Assembly (NCBI RefSeq): GCF_015710975.1
Contig: NZ_CP049783.1
Location: forward strand, 1,240,501-1,304,500
DNA: 64,000 bases
Direction of reading: 5' to 3'
DNA from: Paenibacillus polymyxa
GTDB lineage: Bacteria > Bacillota > Bacilli > Paenibacillales > Paenibacillaceae
The notes below the pieces were generated by a model. That model was not told where the DNA came from. It worked only from the letters and a program-made list of their open reading frames with translations, and did not search any database. Every line of letters starts with the position of its first letter. Positions within the stretch are counted from its first letter, which is position 1. Positions 35,115-43,895 of the stretch are shown in pieces. Both the position numbers and the translations under genes were made by a program.

Positions 35115-35642
35115 TTGAATCTCGAAACAAACGTATACCAAGCAAGGCACGGGGATCGCAAGGCGTTCGTCGCCTTGATGAAACAGATGGAATCCGATAT
35201 GTATGGCATGGCGCGTTCCATTCTTCGCAGCAATGAGGATTGCGCGGACGCAATACAAGAAGCGATGCTCAAAGCATACAAGTCTCTGGGTGAGCTGCGT
35301 GAACCTCGCTATTTTAAAACATGGCTGCTTCGTATTCTCATTAATGAATGCCATCTCATGATCCGCAAGCAAAAACGGGTTGTACCCGTCGCGGAATTTA
35401 TAAAGGAACCGTCCACCTCGGGCGGATACGAAAAAATCGAGCTGCGCGAGGCCATCGACCACTTGGAGGAATCCATGCGAACCGTGATTTCCCTGCACTA
35501 TTTGCGTGATATGCCGATCAGGGAAATTTCAGAGCTACTGGACCTATCAGAGGGTGCCGTCAAAACACGATTGCACCGTGCTCGCAGAACATTAATGGAT
35601 CTGCTACAAAATCGCGGAGAAAGGAAGGTGACCTTTCAATGA
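35115..35642 (+). CDS. ECF-type sigma-70 family RNA polymerase sigma factor
   Basis: 175 residues. Region 2 spans about 20-90 (MYGMARSILRSNEDCADAIQEAMLKAYKSLGELREPRYFKTWLLRILINECHLMIRK) and region 4 about 118-168 (MRTVISLHYLRDMPIREISELLDLSEGAVKTRLHRARRTLMDLL). The TTG start at 35115 has AAAGGAG about ten bases upstream. The stop overlaps the next gene as ATGA, which encodes a membrane-anchored protein likely to be its anti-sigma factor. Confidence 0.9.
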   Translation: MNLETNVYQARHGDRKAFVALMKQMESDMYGMARSILRSNEDCADAIQEAMLKAYKSLGELREPRYFKTWLLRILINECHLMIRKQKRVVPVAEFIKEPSTSGGYEKIELREAIDHLEESMRTVISLHYLRDMPIREISELLDLSEGAVKTRLHRARRTLMDLLQNRGERKVTFQ

Positions 35643-36904
35643 ATCCTTCAGAGTATGAGAATCAGGAACAAAAGCTGGATGAGAAATTACAATTGGAAAA
35701 AGAAAACTTGGAAGCAGATATGGCAGACATCCCTGATTTGGTAAGGCAACGCCTAGACGCATTTTATGCACAAATGGAATCAGATTCTGACCTGCTACCC
35801 GACCGTTCATCCTCTCATCGACCCGTTAAAAGGTTTCTTCGGAGAACTGCAATTACCGCTGCTTCTGCAGCGCTCATTGGCGTTATGATCATTGGCAGCG
35901 CCTATGTTTCGCCTACAATGGCGGAATCATTGAAACAGGTCCCCCTTGTCGATAGCGTCTTCAAGCTCGCTGGGGATCTGGGGCTGCAAACCGCTGATCA
36001 GAAAGGATTGGCCACTTCATCGAATCTCAGCGTTACCCATGGCGGTATTACATTGGAAGTACCTCAAATCATATTTGACGGGACACGCTTGGTCGTAGCG
36101 TTGGAAAAAAGCGGTGGGGATTCACAACATGAACCCCTGTATCCCACTACCAATACGCAAGGGCAGGAAGAGGATATAGTGGAGAAAATAGACCTGTTCA
36201 TCAATGGGACGTCGGTCGACAGCAACAGTAGCGCCTTTAATCTCATGTATGGTCGTCCGGGCAAAGACAATAATTCTATGCTGATTGCGTATATGCGTGA
36301 CCCTGCCAGTGGTAAAGCCGCCTTACCAGATCAGTTTGAGCTAGAGGTATATGCAAAGTTAAAAGGTGTATCCGAGCCGTTCCGCATACAAACCACGGTT
36401 CACAAAACTAAAATAAACAACAAGATACTTCAGCCGCAAATGAGCAAATCTAATCCGTATCTTGCATTTACGGTAGAAAAGTTAGAAATGACCCCTATCA
36501 CGACCAAGATTACAACATCGTTCAAAATGCTGACTGATATTGCACATATGCCGGATGAGTACACCGTGGAACGAGAGTACAATAACATGAAGAATGGACA
36601 CACGAACCAGTACACCAAAAAGGAATTGGATATACTCGATTATGCTGTATTCGACGAGCAGGGAAGAGAACTTCAATTGCTGAGCGGTTCTGGAGTTCCC
36701 CATACCCAAGAACGTGACAGCAAAATGATCACACTGTTTACTCCTTTTGTGGACACTCCCCAGAAGATCATTTTCAAGCCATATATCTTGCCAACCCAAT
36801 CAGGAGGTAGCGCCCTACTCGATGCTAAAGGTAACTGGACACGCCATTACATCGATGAATTAGAAATTACGATCGATGTGCCACAAAATACAAACCACCC
36901 ATAA
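35639..36904 (+). CDS. DUF4179 membrane protein, probable anti-sigma factor
   Basis: 421 residues. The cytoplasmic N-terminus (about 70 residues, acidic then basic) is followed by one membrane segment (AITAASAALIGVMIIGSAYVS) and a long extracellular domain that begins with MAESLKQVPLVDSVFKLAGDLGLQ, the DUF4179 signature. It overlaps the sigma gene by four bases. By family and position it should hold the sigma factor at the membrane until an envelope signal is sensed; this is inferred. Confidence 0.85.
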   Translation: MNPSEYENQEQKLDEKLQLEKENLEADMADIPDLVRQRLDAFYAQMESDSDLLPDRSSSHRPVKRFLRRTAITAASAALIGVMIIGSAYVSPTMAESLKQVPLVDSVFKLAGDLGLQTADQKGLATSSNLSVTHGGITLEVPQIIFDGTRLVVALEKSGGDSQHEPLYPTTNTQGQEEDIVEKIDLFINGTSVDSNSSAFNLMYGRPGKDNNSMLIAYMRDPASGKAALPDQFELEVYAKLKGVSEPFRIQTTVHKTKINNKILQPQMSKSNPYLAFTVEKLEMTPITTKITTSFKMLTDIAHMPDEYTVEREYNNMKNGHTNQYTKKELDILDYAVFDEQGRELQLLSGSGVPHTQERDSKMITLFTPFVDTPQKIIFKPYILPTQSGGSALLDAKGNWTRHYIDELEITIDVPQNTNHP

Positions 36905-36910
36905 AACACG

Positions 36911-36956
36911 AATAACGCCGCTGCTGTCCGAATGATCGGGCAACAGCGGCGTTATT
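36911..36956. terminator. Bidirectional terminator
   Basis: AATAACGCCGCTG(CTG) and CAGCGGCGTTATT form a long stem between the convergent DUF4179 and oxidoreductase genes. Confidence 0.85.
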
Positions 36957-36981
36957 ATCATTTCTAATCCTAAGCGTGGTT

Positions 36982-37701
36982 TTAGACATTGTCATCAGGA
37001 GTCGTTCCTGTACCAGGTTCCTCATCATCGGAGGTTAGTTCTGCACCGATGACCCGAATGATGTCATTCGGATAAATATGTACACCGCTCGCCTGCGCGA
37101 GAGCAATTCGTACCATAGCTCGTGCGATGAACGAAGCGGGAATGGCGCGATAGGAAGCGAACCTGCCCGTCATTAGGCCATCTAGCGCTTTCATGACAAT
37201 CGTGGCAGCGGCTTCGCCAAATCGTCGTTCAGATCTCGCTCCCAAAATAAGCGACGGACGGAACAAATGCAGTGCAGGCAATCCGATCGCGGCAAGCGCC
37301 TCTTCAGCCTCACCCTTAGTACGGTTATAAAACACACGTGAATCCGGGTCAGCGCCCATCGCAGAGATCGCAAGCATCTGTACTGCTCCAGCCTCTTTGC
37401 CCAACTGGGCTGTCAGAACCGGATAGTCCAGATCCACCTGTCGAAACTGCTCCTTAGAGCCAGCCTTTTTCATCGTTGTCCCAAGGCAGCAAAACACATC
37501 ATCCACCCCTTCGAGGGCGAAGGCCGACTTCTGTGGTTGTTCCCAGTCGATGAGCGCCTGCTCTAGCTTGGGATGCTTGATGTCCAATGGACGCCTGCCC
37601 AAAACCATGACGCGGGTGTATTCTTTTTGCACCAGTAGCTCCCGTACAACATAACCCCCGACAAGCCCTGTGCCACCCACAACGACCGCTTTACGTTCCA
37701 T
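36982..37701 (-). CDS. NAD(P)H-binding protein, TIP30/HTATIP2-like
   Basis: 239 residues of the atypical SDR class. The Rossmann motif VVVGGTGLVGGYVV is near residue 6; VDDVFCCLGTTMKKAGSKEQFRQVDLDYP near 65-95 and FYNRTKGEAEEALAAIGLPALHLFRPSLILG near 125-155 (YxxxK replaced by NRTKGE) match the TIP30 branch. Its biochemical role is unknown. Starts with GAGG before ATG 37701 and lies between convergent and tandem genes without an obvious operon. Confidence 0.83.
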   Translation of the reverse strand: MERKAVVVGGTGLVGGYVVRELLVQKEYTRVMVLGRRPLDIKHPKLEQALIDWEQPQKSAFALEGVDDVFCCLGTTMKKAGSKEQFRQVDLDYPVLTAQLGKEAGAVQMLAISAMGADPDSRVFYNRTKGEAEEALAAIGLPALHLFRPSLILGARSERRFGEAAATIVMKALDGLMTGRFASYRAIPASFIARAMVRIALAQASGVHIYPNDIIRVIGAELTSDDEEPGTGTTPDDNV

Positions 37702-37738
37702 GATATACCTCCTAACGCTCCTTGTCCCATGATTGTGA

Positions 37739-39184
37739 TCAGGTTAATTTAAACGGCTGTTCGTCCGCCTCCTTGCTGTCGGACGGACACATAGGCAGGT
37801 ACAGGGAAAAAGTACTTCCCTTGCCTTCTTCACTCTCCAGACGGATAAATCCGCCTAACAAGCGGGAAAAATCACGGCTGATGGACAACCCCAGCCCAGT
37901 TCCACCATATTTACGATTAATCGAACCGTTCGCCTGCTGGAATGCCTCAAAAATAACATGCTGCTGAAGCTTGGATATACCGATGCCTGTATCTTTTACA
38001 GCAAATACAACCCAGTCTCCCTCCTGACCCTTTCGATCCAGATGCTGTGTGCTGATTTCCAGCAATACACGCCCTTCATGAGTAAACTTAAAGGCATTGG
38101 ACAATAGATTGCGTAAAATTTGCTGTACTCGTTTGGAATCGGATCGGATTTCATCCGGTACATGTTCATGCACGTTCAGGCTGAATTCCAGGTTTTTATC
38201 CTTCGCTGTGACATCAAAATGCATCATCATCCCATGCGCAATTTCACGCACACTGACTGGCTCACTTACGATTTCCATGTGCCCAGCCTCGACCTTGGAT
38301 AAGTCCAGAATGTCATTAATCAGTTGGAGCAAATCATGGCCCGAGGCATAAATTAGATCACTGTACTGGTATAGCTCGTCCTCATCTAGCTCTTTTCCCT
38401 GCTCATTGATAATCTGTGCCAGGTTAATGATGCTGTTAAGAGGTGTACGTAACTCATGCGACATCGTTGCCATAAAATCCGATTTATACTGGGAAGCCAT
38501 CATCAGCTGCTTGGCGCGTTCCTCTAAAATAATCTTTGCCTTTTGCAGCTGATCACGCTGCTCTGACAACAACTCATTCGCCTGCTGAATCTGATAGTTT
38601 CGCTGCTGCTCCATCTGAAAATCACGTAATATCAGTGCAAATAAAAAGCTAAGGATAACGCCGATAGGCAGTGTAAGAGGAACGACCTCTGCTACATAAT
38701 AGCGCCAGGGAATGACGCCCAGGAAGGCAATATTTAACGTATTTACAATATTAACCGCTAAAATGGTTACAGATGCCTTAATAATCAAGCGCCAAGTGGA
38801 GCGGCGCATCCAGTAGTTCAAACCGGCGCATAATATGCCCAAAATGCTCATATTCAGAAAGCCGACCCACGCCGCCATATTCAGACCGAAGGTAAATCTT
38901 GTAAGACCGATTGCTACCCCAATAATAATCAGCGTGTAGGAACGGGGATACACCAATGCTGCGATAATGAGCGGAACAAAACGCAGATCGAAAATAACCG
39001 TTTCATTGAAATTAAAGCCAAAGCAAGAACTGACCCATCCGCCAAATACCACCAGCAACACTGAGCTGACATATTTGAACCGCGTAGACGTACGACTCAA
39101 ACCATATTTATAAATCACGTTCGCCACATAGGCAACGGCAATCAGCATCCCCAAATTCATTATAAACATCGTTGAAAATTGCAT
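37739..39184 (-). CDS. Membrane sensor histidine kinase with 5TM-type sensor
   Basis: 481 residues. About six membrane segments occupy residues 5-195 and resemble the 5TMR-LYT sensor (DLRFVPLIIAALVYPRSYTLIIIGVAIGLTRF). A coiled coil (195-230) leads to a HisKA domain with FMATMSHELRTPLNSIINLAQ (His near 241) and a HATPase with LSNAFKFTHEGRV, DTGIGISKLQQHVIFEAFQQANGS and GGTGLGLSISR. There is no receiver domain and no response regulator gene next to it. It follows the HD-GYP gene on the same strand after a terminator. Confidence 0.9.
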   Translation of the reverse strand: MQFSTMFIMNLGMLIAVAYVANVIYKYGLSRTSTRFKYVSSVLLVVFGGWVSSCFGFNFNETVIFDLRFVPLIIAALVYPRSYTLIIIGVAIGLTRFTFGLNMAAWVGFLNMSILGILCAGLNYWMRRSTWRLIIKASVTILAVNIVNTLNIAFLGVIPWRYYVAEVVPLTLPIGVILSFLFALILRDFQMEQQRNYQIQQANELLSEQRDQLQKAKIILEERAKQLMMASQYKSDFMATMSHELRTPLNSIINLAQIINEQGKELDEDELYQYSDLIYASGHDLLQLINDILDLSKVEAGHMEIVSEPVSVREIAHGMMMHFDVTAKDKNLEFSLNVHEHVPDEIRSDSKRVQQILRNLLSNAFKFTHEGRVLLEISTQHLDRKGQEGDWVVFAVKDTGIGISKLQQHVIFEAFQQANGSINRKYGGTGLGLSISRDFSRLLGGFIRLESEEGKGSTFSLYLPMCPSDSKEADEQPFKLT

Positions 39185-39309
39185 GGATTCACACTCCCAT
39201 TGCGCGAGAAATTGGATGCCAGGCCTATGCTAGCCGATTTTGCCTTACTCGTACATCATAACATGAAGCCCCATCTTTCGACATATCCAAGAGGCTTGCG
39301 TGTGTGTAT

Positions 39310-39336
39310 AAAAAAAGCGAACCGCAACGGCTCGCC
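39310..39336 (-). terminator. Terminator of the HD-GYP gene
   Basis: GGCGAGCCG and CGGTTCGC form a stem with a three-base loop followed by seven T on the minus strand. Confidence 0.85.
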
Positions 39337-39357
39337 CTAGTGGGAGTATCTATAGAG

Positions 39358-40860
39358 TCAGCTTGGAATGCCTTTGTTCCGGCGCCACTCCTTGACAAAT
39401 AATTCGGCAAAGTAAGGATCCCACTGGGTTCCTTTACCCTCTTCCAATATCATAACCGCCTTCTCTTCCTTCATACCTTTCCGATAGGGACGATCCGACG
39501 TCATCGCATCATAGGCATCTGCTACGGCTATGATGCGCCCAAATAGTGGGATGTCTTCCCCGGAGAGCTGGTCAGGGTATCCCTTGCCATCGTAACGCTC
39601 ATGGTGCGAGCGCACGCCGGGTAGATAAGGGGCCATAGCATAAGCAGGCTCCACTTGCCGAAGAATACTCTCCCCCATAACCGGGTGCATTTTAATCTGG
39701 TCAAACTCCTCGTCCGTCAGCTTGCCATCCTTAAACAGCACAGCGTCAGCCACACCGATTTTACCGATATCATGCAGCAAGGCTGTTTTACGCAGCAAGT
39801 CGAGGTCCGTCTCGCCCAAACCGCCCTTTCGCCCAATGAGTACAGAGTATTCAGCCACGCGCAACGAATGTCCTGCGGTATAGGCATCCCGCGCATCCAA
39901 CGCTGCAGCCAAAGTGGCAAAGTAACTGTCTAATAGCTGACCGTTTTTTTCCTCTCGTTCCTTCAGGCCCTCGATCATCATGTTAAATCCTTCGACCAGC
40001 TCCGCAAATTCGTCCGAATACAAGTCACTGGCGTTACTGTTCAGGCGGCCTTCCTTCACTTCATTCATTTTTTCCAACAAGTGATGGATCGGCTGTTCGA
40101 TCTCACGGGTTAGCAGCCTGCCTCCCAAATAAGCAAAGGCTACACCAGATATTAAAATCGTACCCGCCCATGCCCAATAGGAGCCGGAATCCGTCGCCTC
40201 CAAATGTTCCAGCCGAATCTGCGTAGCTAAACAAAACAGAAATAGAGGAAAAGCACCAATTAACGTTGCACTTAACTGAAATTTATGCCGAAGTGACAGC
40301 AAAACTCGACCTCGCAGGGACAGGTTCAATCCATATTGCTGATAGGTTCGATCCCGAATCTCCTCCAGCAGCGGTTTGATTGCTCTCATGGTCAGAAAAA
40401 ATTCAACCAGTGCATGCATGGAAGCGACCAAACAAGCTCCTATACAGGCGATTCCTACATAATAAAAGGGAAAGGTAAGTTGTCCAGTATGTATCATCCA
40501 TAATGCAATGACGGCTGCCGGGATAGAGAAGCCTAGCAAATGCGGTCCGACAATACGTAAAACTGACAAATTAGGCAGATGATGAACCCGGATATACACC
40601 GCTTCTACATCCTTGAGTGTCTCCTGATTGCCTTGGAAAAAACGATGAACGGGTCTTAAGTGCATTCGAAACACTATGGTTTCACAGACAATCATAATGA
40701 CGCTGGAAAATGCAACAATTTTGACAAGACCCAAAAGCTCATAGTGGGCTACATTTAACGTGGAAAATACAAAAATCATACATACCAGTAGTACAGCAAT
40801 AAATGAACCTATAATATAGTTCAGGATAACATGCTGAATAAAGCGCTTATAGATCGGCAA
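39358..40860 (-). CDS. HD-GYP domain protein, probable cyclic-di-GMP phosphodiesterase
   Basis: 500 residues: several membrane segments in the first 260 residues, a HAMP domain near 260-310 (EIEQPIHHLLEKMNEVKEGRLN), then an HD-GYP domain with intact metal and signature residues: AYTAGHSLRVAEYS, LLHDIGKIGVADAVLFKDGKL, HPVMGESIL, HHERYDGKGYPDQLSGEDIPLFGRI and ADAYDAMTSDRPYRKG. The family degrades c-di-GMP or related dinucleotides. The TTG start at 40860 has AGAGGGG seven bases upstream. The open frame continues to 41067 but would overlap the QueG-like gene, so that longer reading is rejected. Confidence 0.9.
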   Translation of the reverse strand: MPIYKRFIQHVILNYIIGSFIAVLLVCMIFVFSTLNVAHYELLGLVKIVAFSSVIMIVCETIVFRMHLRPVHRFFQGNQETLKDVEAVYIRVHHLPNLSVLRIVGPHLLGFSIPAAVIALWMIHTGQLTFPFYYVGIACIGACLVASMHALVEFFLTMRAIKPLLEEIRDRTYQQYGLNLSLRGRVLLSLRHKFQLSATLIGAFPLFLFCLATQIRLEHLEATDSGSYWAWAGTILISGVAFAYLGGRLLTREIEQPIHHLLEKMNEVKEGRLNSNASDLYSDEFAELVEGFNMMIEGLKEREEKNGQLLDSYFATLAAALDARDAYTAGHSLRVAEYSVLIGRKGGLGETDLDLLRKTALLHDIGKIGVADAVLFKDGKLTDEEFDQIKMHPVMGESILRQVEPAYAMAPYLPGVRSHHERYDGKGYPDQLSGEDIPLFGRIIAVADAYDAMTSDRPYRKGMKEEKAVMILEEGKGTQWDPYFAELFVKEWRRNKGIPS

Positions 40861-40981
40861 AATGCTACCCCTCTTTTCATCCGTACGCTCATAAAATATC
40901 TTTGTATTCAATATCGGAGTCCAGCCGTCAAAAGTTAACCTTCTTCTATGAGCAATTTGCATGAATCCTAGGAAAATAACA

Positions 40982-41869
40982 CTAGCGAGCGGTCCGCATC
41001 GGATTCCGGCTTTCGCAGGGCACCTTGGTCTGGCAAAGTCCGCAACCGGCACCCGATTCAGCCTCACCGCCGTTTAACACTGCCCACTTTCGAGATTCCT
41101 CGCCGTACACAAATTTCATGCAGGCGATTTTGTCATGACCGCCTTCCTTGCTGATGGCCTGTACAGGACAGCGGGTAATGCACACACCGCAAATGCCTTT
41201 GCTGCACAGCAGACAGTTACCGGTATGGCTCAGGTTCGAGGATACTCTGACATCAGGCGGCACCTGCAGATCCGTTACTACAGACAGCAGGCGGATGGCA
41301 ATTCCTTTTTCGGTGATGAAGCCATCGTTGATACTGAAGGTGCCGAGACCGGCTGCATACGCGATATGCCGTTCTGACCAATTAGAGACCGGACCACCTG
41401 TGGCACCGTGGATGTTGTACCAATCCGTATCCAGCGGCCCCACAGCTCGATAGCCAAGTCCAGTCAGATATCCCGCCAAATGGTACCTTGCCGACCGCAC
41501 AAAATATTCATCGCCAAAGGTCCGCAGCAGCGCCCACTCTCTGGAGGCTCTTGCTTTTTGCGCACGATTGGCCTTGCGAATCGTCTCACTGATCGGCAGC
41601 ACAACACTGACAACGGTGCCTCCACCAAAACTTCCTGTGCCGAAGGTCCGTTCGAAGGCTTCCTGCGGCGTAGCATGGTCGGGGCCCACCACTCTTTTAT
41701 AATCCTCAAACAAAGGATCATTGGCCTCTGCAAATTGAATAATCGGTTCCTCGTAGTAAGGGCTCTGTAATTCTTCGCAGAAATTGCCCTTGTCTTCGCT
41801 CACATAGGCCTTCATCTCGGCTGCGATAAGTTCTTTCATGTCTGGTACGGGCGTTACCATCCTATCCAC
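40982..41869 (-). CDS. 4Fe-4S double-cluster protein, epoxyqueuosine reductase-like
   Basis: 295 residues. The first 200 residues resemble the QueG/reductive-dehalogenase-like fold (AERHIAYAAGLGTFSINDGFITEKGIAIRLLSVVTD). The end carries two cysteine clusters: CLLCSKGICGVCITRCP and, near 275, CGLCQTKVPCESRNP. It lacks the HEAT repeats of true QueG, so tRNA queuosine modification is doubtful; a different reductase is possible. A perfect 20-bp palindrome and a MarR gene lie upstream, suggesting regulated expression. Confidence 0.78.
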   Translation of the reverse strand: MDRMVTPVPDMKELIAAEMKAYVSEDKGNFCEELQSPYYEEPIIQFAEANDPLFEDYKRVVGPDHATPQEAFERTFGTGSFGGGTVVSVVLPISETIRKANRAQKARASREWALLRTFGDEYFVRSARYHLAGYLTGLGYRAVGPLDTDWYNIHGATGGPVSNWSERHIAYAAGLGTFSINDGFITEKGIAIRLLSVVTDLQVPPDVRVSSNLSHTGNCLLCSKGICGVCITRCPVQAISKEGGHDKIACMKFVYGEESRKWAVLNGGEAESGAGCGLCQTKVPCESRNPMRTAR

Positions 41870-41958
41870 ATCCCTCTTCTTAAGTTATTGTGATTCTCTC
41901 GAATTCCTGGCGGATACCCGGTTACCGATGAATGGCTGCGTTACATATCTGAATCCCT

Positions 41959-41978
41959 ATTCGTGTATATACACGAAT
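41959..41978. promoter_or_regulatory. Perfect 20-bp palindrome upstream of the QueG-like gene
   Basis: ATTCGTGTATATACACGAAT is self-complementary over all 20 bases. It sits 90 bases before the QueG-like start and 37 bases beyond the stop of the MarR gene, a likely MarR dimer site. Confidence 0.78.
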
Positions 41979-42014
41979 AGGTCAGCATGACCTCCCTTAT
42001 TAGGCGAAGGCTAA

Positions 42015-42470
42015 TCACAGTCTCAATTTTTCAATTTTGGATAACAGTGCGGTCAATATCTGCAAATCGGCGCTTCCCAGTGACTTCTGTAAAAATAACT
42101 GCGCCTCCTCCCAGAGCTCTGCTGCATCGTTATATAACGCTTTTCCTCTCTCTGTCAGGGTAAGGCAGCGGTTCCGGCTTCCCTCAGCGGATGTATCCTC
42201 CACATACCCACTTTGCTCCAGGGCCTTCAAATTGCGCACAAGCGTGGTTCGGTCGAGTCGCATCTCCGATGCTAATTCGCTTACGCTTACCGGTCCCAGT
42301 ACCGTTAAGTGCTTGAGCAGCGAAAACTGGCTGATATGGAGTCCACTTGGAGCCAGATACTGGTCATACAGCCCTGTTACAGCCATCGAGGCACGACGCA
42401 GATTAATGCATGTGCAGACTGAGGGCGAGTTATTCTGTGATGTTTTTTTGTCTTTCCTTGAGGCAGTCAT
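42015..42470 (-). CDS. MarR-family transcriptional regulator
   Basis: 151 residues. Winged helix with LGPVSVSELASEMRLDRTTLVRNLKALEQSGYVED near 60-95 and the wing SAEGSRNRCLTLTERGKALY. A CTCINLRRASMAVTGLYDQYL helix near residue 20 carries two cysteines (CTC) that are conserved-looking and could sense redox or electrophiles; this is a guess. Upstream of the QueG-like gene on the same strand with a 20-bp palindrome in between. Confidence 0.87.
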   Translation of the reverse strand: MTASRKDKKTSQNNSPSVCTCINLRRASMAVTGLYDQYLAPSGLHISQFSLLKHLTVLGPVSVSELASEMRLDRTTLVRNLKALEQSGYVEDTSAEGSRNRCLTLTERGKALYNDAAELWEEAQLFLQKSLGSADLQILTALLSKIEKLRL

Positions 42471-43186
42471 AGTTCTTGTTTCCTTCCATCTTTCGTGTAA
42501 CTACACTATTCCAAAATTCGTACGCTCTGTCAGGGCAATTTATCACAGCCTCTATTCTCTGCAAATGAAAATAAGTCTAATCCATTGCAGAAAGTGCATT
42601 ATTTCCAGTCTACAATCAAAAAAACCAAAAATCCCTTGTGTTTTAGAATCATTATTGTTATACTGTATTAGTATGTATTAACCCCATAGGATTCCACGCA
42701 AGAAGCTATACTCCTATCACCGCATGGAGCTTCTCCAAATTTTATGTATAACCCTAATGTAGAATTTTGAGCTTTTGCCGAAGATTTTCACATTCACACT
42801 GGCGCGGTCATCGGAGCCGCAAGGACGAAAGAGAGGTAGGGCTTTTGTCGTTTGGAAAATAAACAGAGGAATCAGACTGCCCCTTATGAACATGCTGACC
42901 ATATAATACAAGGTAGCAGGGGTTAAATATATATTATGCCGTCAAACGATGAAGTTTGAGCAGGCCGTGCAGTATACGCAAGCTGCGCAGATCCTCCGGA
43001 TGATCCCCGGGGGATTTTTCATATACGGAAAACGCATCTATGAACAAAAAAGTGACCCTGCCGATACATCGACAGGGCCTATAGCTTGATCAAAAAGGGG
43101 TTAATAGGGTCATTATAGTCTTGCTTTCTTAAAACAAAATGATATGCACCTTAAAAACTCATTAATTTTCCAGCTTTATATGGCTA
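42471..43186. other. Long gap, no recognised gene; one intrinsic terminator and a possible small ORF
   Basis: The 716 bases hold no clear gene. On the plus strand GATCCTCCGG and CCGGGGGATTTTT (42991-43020) make a nine-pair hairpin with a T run, a convincing terminator with no gene before it. A 46-codon frame at 42949-43089 (MKFEQAVQYTQAAQILRMIP...) spans that hairpin but has no ribosome binding site. A second hairpin CCCTG...CAGGG lies near 43056-43077. The stretch 42790-43020 could be a structured RNA or a decayed gene; no known riboswitch class was matched. Confidence 0.4.
42991..43020 (+). terminator. Orphan intrinsic terminator
   Basis: ATCCTCCGG pairs with CCGGGGGAT around a seven-base loop and is followed by TTTTT on the plus strand. 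No plus-strand gene precedes it within 500 bases. Confidence 0.65.
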
Positions 43187-43495
43187 CTAATAATTCGTCC
43201 AATATTCCATACTACCGGACTGTACCTTTTGAGTAGTAGGGCGTCCAGCTTCCACTTGGGCAGACTTGTAGCTGGAAGGACGCTCCCATCCTTCCAGTAA
43301 AACAATATGCTGGGTACCTGTGTTAGTTTCCCATGTGATATAGCGCTCTTGTTCCATATGTCGCAATGCAGCTGTAATTTCAGGGTCTCGCTTACCCGTT
43401 TTTGCTGACAATTCAGCCATTGTAGGCATATGGCGATGCTGAGCAAAATAATTATACAAAATACGTAGTAGCTTCCGTTCCAAATCCGGCAACAT
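43187..43495 (-). CDS. LexA-type winged-helix protein without protease domain, SOS-controlled
   Basis: 102 residues. The first 70 read like the LexA DNA-binding domain: LERKLLRILYNYFAQHRHMPTMAELSAKTGKRDPEITAALRHMEQERYITWE. The S24 peptidase half of LexA is absent; the tail is polar and ends SMEYWTNY. AGGAGGGG precedes ATG 43495 closely. A perfect DinR/LexA box GAACATATGTTC overlaps its promoter just downstream of a TATAAT, so it is almost surely induced by DNA damage. It is not a known LexA cofactor; function unknown. Confidence 0.75.
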   Translation of the reverse strand: MLPDLERKLLRILYNYFAQHRHMPTMAELSAKTGKRDPEITAALRHMEQERYITWETNTGTQHIVLLEGWERPSSYKSAQVEAGRPTTQKVQSGSMEYWTNY

Positions 43496-43511
43496 CGTTA
43501 CCCCTCCTAAA

Positions 43512-43534
43512 GAACATATGTTCCCATTATAACA
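43512..43534 (-). promoter_or_regulatory. DinR/LexA SOS box with adjoining -10
   Basis: GAACATATGTTC at 43512-43523 matches the Gram-positive SOS box (CGAACNNNNGTTCG) in its twelve central bases. On the minus strand TATAAT (complement 43527-43532) lies four bases before it, so bound LexA would cover the transcription start. Confidence 0.88.
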
Positions 43535-43536
43535 CA

Positions 43537-43567
43537 TAAAAATGCACCCTCCTACTGGAAGATGCAT
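43537..43567 (-). terminator. Terminator of the 40-residue membrane protein gene
   Basis: ATGCATCTTCC pairs with GGAGGGTGCAT around AGTA (with G-T pairs) and is followed by TTTTTA on the minus strand. Confidence 0.8.
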
Positions 43568-43592
43568 ACGGGCTTGTATGCCCATGCTGAAT

Positions 43593-43715
43593 TTAGTTTT
43601 TTTCCTTTTCCTGACGACCGATAGAGCGCAACCACCAAGAGATTCCTCCAACGCTTCCAAGCGCCAAAACCGTCAAGAAAATAATATAAAACAAATGAAA
43701 TGTACGATCACTCAT
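43593..43715 (-). CDS. Small single-span membrane protein, 40 residues
   Basis: A frame of 41 codons with AAGGAGG ideally placed nine bases before ATG 43715 and a terminator 26 bases after its stop. The product is MSDRTFHLFYIIFLTVLALG..., one hydrophobic helix (about 7-25) and a charged tail QEKEKN. The signals make it a real gene; no family is recognised. It precedes the SOS-controlled gene but ends in its own terminator. Confidence 0.72.
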   Translation of the reverse strand: MSDRTFHLFYIIFLTVLALGSVGGISWWLRSIGRQEKEKN

Positions 43716-43895
43716 GGCAATCGCCTCCTTACTTTATGTATACACTTTCCAGCTAAGCCTGTAAACCTCTTTTTGATCCCACAATCACATTTTCGCCAAA
43801 CATTTGACAATAGATACTTGCTTAGGATGCATCGGTGCACACTTATCAAAAATGGTTAATATCAAATAGGAGACAGATCAAGGAGGTTATCGAAT

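Noticed and set aside
40861..41067. N-terminal extension of the HD-GYP protein
   Set aside because: It would overlap the QueG-like gene and has no start signal, whereas TTG 40860 has AGAGGGG at the right distance.
42037..42681. 214-codon frame opposite and beyond the MarR gene
   Set aside because: The first two thirds are antisense to the MarR gene and the rest has no recognisable protein pattern or start signals.
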